From the NCBI GenBank assembly GCA_026770585.1, contig MU646923.1:130915-145272 (forward strand): DNA of 14,358 nucleotides, in the 5' to 3' direction. The notes under the pieces are model-generated. The model was not told where the DNA came from, searched no databases, and saw only the letters and a program-made list of their open reading frames with translations. The position numbers were made by a program, and so were the translations under genes. This DNA is from Baffinella frigidus. Its lineage: Eukaryota; Cryptophyceae; Cryptomonadales; Baffinellaceae. Below, one piece after another: positions 12,901-14,358 of this stretch (within the stretch, counting starts at the first letter, position 1; the number at the start of each line of letters is the position of its first letter).

Positions 12901-13875
12901 CGTGATTGGTCAACAGCGGGGGGGGTATCTAGCTCTGTCTCAGGCTATTTGGGCTCACCAATGTGGTGAGCCCGGGCTCTTTTCCGGTCCAAAGTTGACA
13001 TATTTGTACCGGAAACCCAGCATGTCAACTTGAGAAAAGTCGGACAACCCGCGTGAGGCAGCGCTAGATGCGCGGCTTTGGGACTAGAAGTCGCCACCCT
13101 GGAGGCAACCCACAGGCAAATCGATGGTTCCTTAAGTCAACTCCCATACAAATGCACTCGGAATCCGAGTGCATTTGTATGGGAGTTGACTTAAGATTCG
13201 CCACCAGGTTGACTCCAGGGTGGTTCTCCTCGCAAGAAAGCATAACCTGCAACCCCCGGCGGCAGAGGTGGTGGTGCCACCTCCTCGTAACTCGAGACAG
13301 ACTAACCCTCAACCCTGGACCCTCAACCCTAAACCCCCAACACTAAATCCTAAAACCCCATCCTTAACTGGCACGTTTTCTTCTTCTTCTTCTTCTTCAA
13401 CTCACAAAGCTCGCGCGCAGCTGCCACGCCAGATACTCGGAAGGGGTCGCCAAAAGTCCATTCCCCGGAAAGAATAAGGAGAAATGGTGTACTTTTGGCA
13501 CAGTGAACGCCAAAATTGGCGTTCCCAAAGGAAGCTACCCCCCCCAGCAGTCTGGCGTGGTTAACGCGGCGGGGTTATGGGGAAAGACCTCTTCCTGTTC
13601 GGAATTGCTCCCGGAGGAGGGGACAGAGGACATGTCGACGCGGTTAGCCTTTCTCCCCCACGACTGTTCACTAAACAGTTGCGAGATTTATTCACGGGGA
13701 AAGACCTCTTATCAATTATTTATGGGAAAGACCTCTTCCATATCTATTTGCATAGTTGTTTATGGGGAAAGACCTCTTCCTGTTCGGAATTGCTCCCGGA
13801 GGAGGGAACAGAGGACATGTCCACGCGGTTTGCCTTGATGCCAAGCGCCTCGTGCACCATCGCCGTGTACGTCCA
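1780..13875 (-). CDS. VPS45: VPS45-like SM protein gene, 15 exons, 5' part off the right edge
   Basis: Joined minus-strand exons: 13774-13875, 12308-12388, 11175-11205, 10835-10935, 9823-9906, 9007-9047, 8659-8698, 8411-8459, 7901-7956, 7300-7383, 6016-6072, 4882-4975, 3985-4087, 3730-3781, 1780-1875. They total 1071 nt, giving 356 residues plus TAA, and every intron phase matches. All acceptors are AG, seven of the first eight being AG|G; donors are GT except after exon 7. The product is colinear with the C-terminal portion of VPS45, recalled from memory of the plant and human proteins. VPS45 is a cytosolic Sec1/Munc18 protein that binds a syntaxin and assists SNARE assembly at the TGN/endosome. 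The N-terminal syntaxin-binding domain should be encoded beyond 14358. It could be a transcribed gene or a recent pseudogene; one open copy of each exon favours a gene. The assembly of exons is inference from homology and splice rules. Confidence 0.87.
1876..1950 (-). repeat. duplicated exon 15 acceptor, about 46-bp period
   Basis: The acceptor AACTGTCAACTTTGCAG occurs twice on the minus strand, each time followed by exon-start-like bases (GAGGGGCGGATG and GCGGGGCGCATC). The two units account for four of the AAGTTGAC octamers. The inner copy serves exon 15; the outer one is a decoy or alternative acceptor. Confidence 0.7.
2141..2261. mobile_element. M1 MITE-like element, copy 2
   Basis: Inverted repeats at both ends (from 2143 and to 2259) nearly identical to those of copy 1, TA outside each end, and the same internal CTAGGCATTGGCATACTGTAGG. 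It lies in intron 14, next to an M3 copy. Confidence 0.85.
2268..2391. mobile_element. M3 element, copy A (reverse of B and C)
   Basis: Ends CACGCCAGGGGCCTCGAGG and CCTCTGGCGTG as inverted repeats. The interior shares the blocks ACCGACGCCTTATCCACGT, CTTAAG and CAAACGTGGATGTTTCGAG with copies B and C in the opposite orientation. Located in intron 14. Confidence 0.8.
2455..2675 (+). repeat. telomere-like array, TTTCGGG/TTTTGGG/TTTGGGG variants
   Basis: Runs of GGGTTTC, then GGGTTTT, then GGGGTTT, then GGTGTTT blocks in order. The long reading frames on both strands here are low-complexity by-products. Part of intron 14. Confidence 0.85.
2676..3018. other. intron 14 stretch, weak repeats only
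   Basis: TTCCGCGTAGGT occurs twice (near 2706 and 2848). About 2885-2995 is a degenerate purine-rich tandem of AATCATGAGAGAGT-like units. No coding signal seen. Confidence 0.5.
3019..3156. mobile_element. fold-back element with 25-bp arms
   Basis: Arms 3019-3043 and 3132-3156 begin CCACACGGTGG on opposite strands, with about three mismatches. The interior has two GTCAACTT octamers. No coding capacity. Confidence 0.65.
3321..3369 (+). repeat. 49-bp dispersed repeat, second copy
   Basis: Matches 1101-1149, including GAAACACGCCAAAAGTCAGC. The two copies lie in intron 14 and in the 3' flank. Confidence 0.8.
3447..3572 (+). repeat. AAG microsatellite and a 36-bp tandem repeat
   Basis: (AAG)n at 3447-3468. 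Two tandem 36-bp units start at 3501 and 3537 (GGGAAGCGGTCC...CCCGTACAAA). The CCATCTAAACGATT motif recurs in the inverted repeat 4128-4224/6108-6203. Confidence 0.75.
3730..3781 (-). CDS. VPS45: VPS45 exon 14 ([17 protein letters not shown]), divergent
   Basis: 52 nt, one base completing the Gly-Gly of exon 13, then [17 protein letters not shown], left in phase 0. It should hold the GG.TYEE segment of SM proteins, but TYEE is not recognisable. Acceptor ACTAG|C, donor CATAGA|GTAACC. Chosen because it is the only combination seen that keeps phase with exons 13 and 15. The least certain exon. Confidence 0.55.
3819..3951. repeat. copy of exon 13 end plus (TA)n tract, intron 13
   Basis: 3819-3853 repeats the last 20 or so bases of exon 13 and its donor (minus GTCTTCATCCTCGGGTCAGC). 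(TA)n occupies 3872-3951. Minus-strand frames through the tract give runs of Tyr-Ile and are not real. Confidence 0.75.
3985..4087 (-). CDS. VPS45: VPS45 exon 13 (LRDAEM...[11 protein letters not shown])
   Basis: 103 nt, entered with two bases and left in phase 2. Contains [20 protein letters not shown] and [12 protein letters not shown], matching GRLRD...RPQ(D/E)(I/V)VIF(V/M)(I/V)GG. Acceptor CCTGGCAG|GGG with TACTAAT about 40 nt upstream as a possible branch point; donor CCTCGG|GTCAGC. Its 3' end is duplicated beyond the (TA)n tract. Confidence 0.88.
4128..4224 (+). repeat. dispersed inverted repeat, arm 1
   Basis: Reverse complement of 6108-6203 over about 96 bp, including GGATAAGATTCCAGT and CAAATCGTTTAGATGGACTG. 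Arms lie in introns 12 and 10. Confidence 0.8.
4222..4433 (-). pseudogene. two partial copies of exon 13
   Basis: 4222-4270 encodes [16 protein letters not shown] and 4374-4433 encodes [17 protein letters not shown]. Both keep a C-rich acceptor but lose RPQKVVVF. They are separated by TTTAGGG-like sequence. Confidence 0.75.
4467..4680 (+). repeat. telomere-like GGGTTTC/GGGTTCC array, intron 12
   Basis: Near-pure alternation of GGGTTTC and GGGTTCC heptamers, a variant mostly confined to this intron. Confidence 0.85.
4692..4779 (-). pseudogene. exon 12 copy lacking its 5' end
   Basis: Open frame [20 protein letters not shown] then LAALRAGA, with a donor-like GTGCCT. The VRKSL start is replaced by unrelated sequence. 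It lies downstream of exon 12, in intron 12. Confidence 0.8.
4882..4975 (-). CDS. VPS45: VPS45 exon 12 ([22 protein letters not shown])
   Basis: 94 nt, phase 0 to 1: [20 protein letters not shown] then [11 protein letters not shown]. It matches LKGVENVYTQHQP(L/F)L, a hallmark of VPS45, with a small insertion. Acceptor CCCTCAG|GTG, donor GCGCTG|GTGCCC. Partial copies at 4692-4779, 5059-5106 and 5183-5218 show many synonymous changes. Confidence 0.9.
5059..5312 (-). pseudogene. further exon 12 fragments
   Basis: 5059-5106: [16 protein letters not shown] after a good acceptor (CATCAG). 5183-5218: [12 protein letters not shown]. About 5298-5312: only the exon start, GCGCGGAAAAGTC after a GCAG. 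All in intron 11, each fading into telomere-like sequence. Confidence 0.75.
5404..5490 (+). repeat. dispersed inverted repeat, arm with partner 12195-12280
   Basis: GGAGGTTCCACTTTGTCTTT and following bases are the reverse complement of 12195-12280 with several mismatches. Arms lie in introns 11 and 2. Confidence 0.75.
5517..5630 (-). pseudogene. degraded exon 11 copy within a 75-bp direct repeat
   Basis: 5517-5591 matches 5947-6021 (AAGCTGAGAGTG.TACAGAAG and onward). The adjoining minus frame reads [13 protein letters not shown] before a GTCCGC donor, a weak version of [15 protein letters not shown]. Confidence 0.65.
5757..5800 (-). pseudogene. exon 11 copy with good donor, no clear acceptor
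   Basis: Minus frame [15 protein letters not shown] before a GTACCC donor. Upstream it runs into an AAGTTGAC-bearing repeat. It might be an alternative exon 11. Confidence 0.65.
6016..6072 (-). CDS. VPS45: VPS45 exon 11 ([19 protein letters not shown])
   Basis: 19 codons, phase 0 to 0: [19 protein letters not shown], matching RGSDLF..K....AK..LKGL of VPS45. Acceptor CAACAG|GCA, donor GGCCTG|GTCCGT. Four other copies exist; this one was chosen because it has both splice sites and the full motif. The copy at 5757-5800 has a better-looking donor (GTACCC) but no clear acceptor. Confidence 0.8.
6108..6203 (-). repeat. dispersed inverted repeat, arm 2
   Basis: Reverse complement of 4128-4224, in intron 10. 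Confidence 0.8.
6302..6598. repeat. large fold-back in intron 10
   Basis: Outer arms 6302-6318 and 6582-6598 are perfectly complementary (TGATAGACTCAGGGTTG). Inner arms 6336-6388 and 6483-6534 pair with few mismatches. The loop carries an inverted exon 11 copy at 6417-6448 (plus strand [10 protein letters not shown]). Confidence 0.8.
6655..6860. repeat. R7 repeat copy and exon 11 remnant
   Basis: ACATGTGGGGTTGTAAAACT and AATAGGCCCCTCTAGCATTC are shared with 9149-9524. 6829-6860 on the minus strand reads [11 protein letters not shown] then stop, a decayed exon 11. Confidence 0.65.
6861..7138. other. intron 10 stretch, mostly unassigned
   Basis: 6888-6945 is a GGTTAGG-like array. The rest shows no recognised gene on either strand. 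Confidence 0.45.
7139..7266. mobile_element. M3 element, copy B
   Basis: Starts CCACGCCAGGGGGATC and ends GATCGACCTGGTGTGTGG. The interior matches copy C (AACATCCACTTTTGACATCT, GTGGATAAGGCGTCGGTTTC). The right end is more decayed than in copy C. Confidence 0.78.
7300..7383 (-). CDS. VPS45: VPS45 exon 10 (..[18 protein letters not shown])
   Basis: 28 codons, phase 0 to 0. A Gly/Glu-rich start is followed by [15 protein letters not shown], which fits the VPS45 region L.(V/A)..(L)..(A)G before the G.DLF motif. Acceptor CATCTCAG|GTG, donor ATGCAG|GTTGTC. A run of nine Gs inside the exon could slip. Three partial copies follow at 7436-7635, one of them inverted. Confidence 0.8.
7436..7635. pseudogene. 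three exon 10 copies, one inverted
   Basis: 7436-7468 plus strand: [11 protein letters not shown] (inverted). 7463-7509 minus: [16 protein letters not shown] after CATCTCAG. 7587-7635 minus: a frameshifted Gly-rich version after the same CATCTCAG. TGAAGCACGGTTGCCTCAGC is also repeated here and near 7681. Confidence 0.72.
7740..8300 (+). repeat. TTTAGGG-rich arrays of introns 9 and 8, with perfect block 8229-8294
   Basis: Mixed TTTAGGG, TTTGGGG and TTCAGGG heptamers interrupted by exon 9 and an exon 8 copy. 8229-8294 is an essentially perfect (TTTAGGG)n run of about nine units, the cleanest telomeric repeat in the window. Confidence 0.88.
7901..7956 (-). CDS. VPS45: VPS45 exon 9 ([18 protein letters not shown])
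   Basis: 56 nt, entered with two bases, left in phase 0: G+[18 protein letters not shown]. It fills the poorly conserved helix between LRYE and the next conserved segment. Acceptor GCGATAG|GCG, donor CGCATG|GTGCAC. It is unique, non-repetitive sequence inside TTTAGGG arrays. Its assignment rests on position, phase and splice sites more than on identity. Confidence 0.75.
8074..8336 (-). pseudogene. two 3'-end copies of exon 8
   Basis: 8307-8336 reads SFRYELE and 8074-8104 reads SLRYEVE, each followed by GCGAGC where exon 8 has GTGGGC. The EKVRLVLLY part is missing. Confidence 0.72.
8411..8459 (-). CDS. VPS45: VPS45 exon 8 ([16 protein letters not shown])
   Basis: 49 nt, phase 0 to 1, encoding [16 protein letters not shown]. 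It matches the SM-family motif (L/A)RLVMLYAL.YE. Acceptor CACCAG|GAA, donor GGAAG|GTGGGC. Two 3'-end copies (8307-8336, 8074-8104) carry GC in place of the GT donor. Confidence 0.92.
8659..8698 (-). CDS. VPS45: VPS45 exon 7 ([14 protein letters not shown]), 3' border uncertain
   Basis: 40 nt entered with one base (completing Arg), left in phase 0. Acceptor GGACAG|GGTGGAG. Two ends keep the frame: CAG|GAAACC at 8659, a GA donor, or GGGGG|GTCGAG at 8671, a GT donor. Using 8659 makes the stretch from VETLL to LRYE 27 residues, the same as in plant VPS45 as I recall it. That favours the GA donor but does not prove it. Confidence 0.72.
8842..8962 (-). pseudogene. two exon 6 copies
   Basis: 8925-8962: [10 protein letters not shown] before GTCCAC. 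8842-8877: [12 protein letters not shown]. Between them and exon 6 the plus strand has CCCTAAA-like runs, the reverse of most arrays in the gene. Confidence 0.7.
9007..9047 (-). CDS. VPS45: VPS45 exon 6 ([13 protein letters not shown])
   Basis: 41 nt, phase 0 to 2. Directly after exon 5 it completes SELEQ+ELACTEG, matching the EQ-(E/D)LAC motif of VPS45. Acceptor GACAG|GAA, donor CAACAG|GTCCCC. Two shortened copies sit downstream at 8925-8962 and 8842-8877. Confidence 0.87.
9149..9524. repeat. R7 tandem pair, about 190-bp units
   Basis: Units begin CCTATTTACATGTGGGGTTG (9149 and 9330) and end TAAATAGGCCCCTCTAGCATTCTCGTGTGG. GGCCTATTTA and TAAATAGGCC form short inverted ends. The unit centres differ almost completely. 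Located in intron 5. Confidence 0.75.
9665..9752 (-). pseudogene. frameshifted exon 5 copy
   Basis: CTGACGTCAGGGCGCTCGCG, ATCGTCGACAAGAA, then CGACCAGTCAGAACTCGAGCAG before GTTCTG align with exon 5, but small insertions break the frame after IVDK. It lies downstream of exon 5 beside the purine tract. Confidence 0.78.
9755..9818 (+). repeat. GGGAGA purine-rich tract
   Basis: Almost pure A/G with GGGAGAGAGA units. On the transcript strand it is CT-rich and begins 5 nt after the exon 5 donor. Confidence 0.85.
9823..9906 (-). CDS. VPS45: VPS45 exon 5 ([23 protein letters not shown])
   Basis: 28 codons, phase 0 to 0: [20 protein letters not shown] then LDQSELEQ. It matches VSKHV..V.ELS.LV..RNLL..SEVEQ of VPS45, one of its best conserved helices. 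Acceptor CGGTAG|GTG, donor GAACAG|GTACTG. A purine-rich tract lies just past the donor. Broken copies occur on both sides. Confidence 0.92.
9983..10196 (-). pseudogene. three exon 5 start copies
   Basis: 10053-10104: [17 protein letters not shown] after CGGTAG, then decay. 10173-10196: QAAKHVAL. About 9983-9997: MHVAL. Plus-strand GGGTTCAGG and TTTAGGG repeats separate them in intron 4. Confidence 0.75.
10290..10385 (+). repeat. TTTGGTG heptamer array
   Basis: TTTGGTG/TTTGGTA units in series, a variant abundant only here. Intron 4. Confidence 0.85.
10395..10720 (-). pseudogene. exon 4 copies with intron flank
   Basis: 10530-10640 repeats exon 4 and part of the following intron, but one extra base (GCGGTGTCC for GCGGTCC) shifts the frame after IQRFMD. 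10400-10500 is more decayed ([13 protein letters not shown]). Near 10695-10720 only the outer ends remain. Confidence 0.78.
10835..10935 (-). CDS. VPS45: VPS45 exon 4 ([21 protein letters not shown])
   Basis: 101 nt, entered with two bases and left in phase 0. A Gly/Gln/Ser-rich linker is followed by [20 protein letters not shown] and QERT. VPS45 has SI.DM..FVENYP...K at this position. Only the AAACCAG|GGGGGA acceptor gives the phase needed after exon 3, and it shares its 14-nt acceptor context with exon 3. Donor CGCACG|GTAGCG. Two damaged copies lie downstream in the same intron. Confidence 0.87.
10939..11174 (+). repeat. TTTTGGG array filling intron 3
   Basis: GGGTTTT units dominate. The 239-nt intron between exons 4 and 3 consists almost wholly of them. 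Confidence 0.85.
11175..11205 (-). CDS. VPS45: VPS45 micro-exon 3 ([10 protein letters not shown])
   Basis: 31 nt, phase 0 to 1, encoding [10 protein letters not shown] plus one base. It corresponds to the (M/L)V.DFQ segment that follows the exon 2 region in VPS45. Acceptor AAACCAG|GTAGTA, donor AAACAG|GTAACC. It stands alone in telomere-like TTTTGGG/GATTAGG arrays with no ghost copy, and its borders are sharp against the repeats. Confidence 0.8.
11220..11505 (+). repeat. GATTAGG heptamer array, intron 2
   Basis: GGGATTA/GGGATGA/GGATCAA units in series, found in bulk only here, ending in a short TTTAGGG run. Confidence 0.85.
11533..11738 (-). pseudogene. exon 2 copy interrupted by M3 copy C
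   Basis: 11698-11738 reads [14 protein letters not shown] and 11533-11568 reads on as [10 protein letters not shown]. Only the M3 element and one 3-bp duplication separate them. Length equals exon 2, but residues 4-10 differ and the donor is lost through a one-base deletion. Confidence 0.8.
11569..11694. mobile_element. M3 element, copy C, 126 bp, with 3-bp target duplication
   Basis: Ends CCACGCCAGAGGG and CCTCTGGCGTGG. ATA (11566-11568 and 11695-11697) flanks both ends. The best preserved M3 copy; non-coding. Confidence 0.85.
11793..11912 (+). repeat. dispersed inverted repeat, partner 12925-13030
   Basis: GAGCCCGGGCTCACCA and GAGACAGAGCTAGATACCC match the reverse complement of 12925-13030. 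GTCAACTT lies in both arms. The arms bracket exon 2. Confidence 0.75.
12308..12388 (-). CDS. VPS45: VPS45 exon 2 ([20 protein letters not shown])
   Basis: 27 codons, phase 0 to 0, beginning [20 protein letters not shown] and ending [10 protein letters not shown]45 proteins have (E)VVLS.E.D.F...NMY.NF..IG..IK at this point. Acceptor GGCAG|GTG, donor AAAGAG|GTACCC. The only complete copy among four; the others are at 12513-12560, 12720-12767 and 11533-11738. Confidence 0.88.
12513..12767 (-). pseudogene. two exon 2 copies truncated at the same codon
   Basis: 12513-12560: [16 protein letters not shown]. 12720-12767: [16 protein letters not shown]. Both have the GGCAG-type acceptor and stop matching after the AEHM codon. 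Third-position changes are frequent. Between them is an M1 interior fragment (about 12655-12705). Confidence 0.8.
12925..13030 (-). repeat. dispersed inverted repeat, second arm
   Basis: Partner of 11793-11912; also related to 5684-5723 through AAGTTGAC..ATTTGTACC..GTCAACTT. Confidence 0.75.
13094..13223. repeat. 65-bp perfect palindrome inside a larger hairpin
   Basis: 13131-13162 pairs perfectly with 13164-13195 around one central base. Outer arms 13094-13110 and 13207-13223 pair with one mismatch. The ends of the palindrome are CTTAAGTCAAC. It makes the same 20-residue peptide appear on both strands. Intron 1. Confidence 0.95.
13305..13398 (+). repeat. CCCTAAA-like run and TTC microsatellite
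   Basis: CCCTCAACCCTAAACCCCC-type sequence, C-rich on the plus strand, then (TTC)n at 13379-13398. Intron 1. Confidence 0.75.
13424..13560. mobile_element. M3-like element D, same termini, different interior
   Basis: CCACGCCAGA and TCTGGCGTGG are exactly the M3 termini. The interior is unrelated and has GCCAAAAGT/ACTTTTGGC and the palindrome AACGCCAAAATTGGCGTT. Confidence 0.65.
13575..13737 (-). pseudogene. exon 1 copy plus repeated donor pieces
   Basis: 13575-13652 reads [20 protein letters not shown] on the minus strand and keeps the donor GAAGAG|GTCTTTCC. GGAAAGACCTCTT (the donor) is repeated twice more between this copy and exon 1. Confidence 0.8.
13774..13875 (-). CDS. VPS45: VPS45 exon 1 of window ([19 protein letters not shown])
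   Basis: 34 codons, phase 0 to 0. It starts [20 protein letters not shown] and ends SGSNSEQEE. The start matches the VPS45 signature QWTYQAMVHEL.GI..N.VDL. The acceptor is CTGGACAG|TGG and the donor GAAGAG|GTCTTT. The usual preceding motif DPVTPLL is not visible upstream, so its exon is outside the window. Partial copies of this exon occur at 13575-13652 and in smaller pieces nearby. Confidence 0.88.
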
Positions 13876-14358
13876 CTGTCCAGGGTTGAGTATTTAGGGA
13901 TTAAACCATCAATCCAGAACCATCAACCTTGGACCATAAATCTCGAACCCGAAACCCCCGAAACCCGAACCCCAAACGCGTGTGGGCAGTGGACGTACAC
14001 GGGTACCCCCTTTATAACCCCCACTGTCGTTTGGGGTGAGGGGGTCAGGGTTCGTCCACTGCCACCAACCCTCACGATGAGACCGAATCAGCGAATTCTT
14101 GGAGCCATTTCCCCCTTGCAGCGGGGTCGAAAGTGACCCCGCTGACAAAAACAATGCAAGGTTCAAAGTCACATTATGTATGAAAGTTACTACATAGCTG
14201 CCTTGATGCCGAGAGTTGGGGGTTCAGGGGTTCAGGGTTTCAGGGTTAGGGATTCAGGGTTTCAGGGTCAGGGGTTCAGGGTTTCAGGGTTAGGGGTTCA
14301 CGGTTTCAAGGTGAGGGGTTCAGGTTTTCGGGGTTAGGGGTTCAGGGTTTCAGGGTTA
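13876..14358. repeat. upstream intron with exon 1 scraps and a 22-bp tandem array
   Basis: 13988-14002 is an inverted copy of the exon 1 start (AGTGGACGTACACGG); near 14200-14211 is a GGCATCAAGGC scrap. 14120-14128 and 14135-14143 form a 9-bp stem with a 6-nt loop. From about 14230 to the end is a TTCAGGGTTTCAGGGTTAGG-type 22-bp tandem array. Confidence 0.75.

Noticed and set aside
13064-13346. Open frames on both strands sharing one 20-residue peptide
   Set aside because: The shared peptide is a direct result of the perfect palindrome, not of coding.
13909-14172. DPLTP on the minus strand as the missing DPVTPLL exon
   Set aside because: The sequence is CCCTGACCCCCTCACCCC, a telomere-like run; the following residues do not fit and no suitable donor is present.

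Overview
This is nuclear DNA from a eukaryote, near a chromosome end or in telomere-like chromatin. The left edge reads as degenerate CCCTAAA repeats, and TTTAGGG and its variants fill much of the rest. TTTAGGG telomeres are known from plants, many algae and alveolates. The lineage cannot be fixed from this window. Most inferred acceptors are AG|G and one donor may be GA, which would suit a dinoflagellate-type genome, but this is only a hint.

The main content is one split gene on the minus strand. It can be followed exon by exon from 13875 down to a stop codon at 1780, and its 5' part lies beyond the right edge. No single open frame shows it, because the 15 exons are 31-103 nt long and sit in introns of about 0.2-1.9 kb. 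Joined in order they give 1071 nt (356 residues plus stop). All intron phases agree, and the product is colinear with the C-terminal part of VPS45, the Sec1/Munc18-family protein that acts with the endosomal/TGN syntaxin in SNARE-mediated fusion. Landmarks in order are [60 protein letters not shown]+[56 protein letters not shown] and [17 protein letters not shown].

The introns are unusual. Most hold telomere-like heptamer arrays, often with a different variant in each intron. They also hold one or more broken, truncated, frameshifted or inverted copies of the neighbouring exon: at least 12 of the 15 exons have such ghosts. Copies of the exon 2 and exon 12 modules differ largely at third codon positions, so they look like decayed coding sequence rather than simple repeats.

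Short inverted-repeat elements (MITE-like families, here named M1-M4) lie in the 3' flank (1-1620) and inside introns. Several are nested. One M3 copy sits inside an exon-2 copy with a 3-bp target duplication, and M1 copies are flanked by TA. Layout: 1-1760, telomere-like end, M1/M2/M4 elements and a second copy of the terminal exon; 1780-13875, VPS45-like exons and introns; 13876-14358, the next intron upstream with a 22-bp tandem array. No tRNA, rRNA, CRISPR array or bacterial feature was seen.
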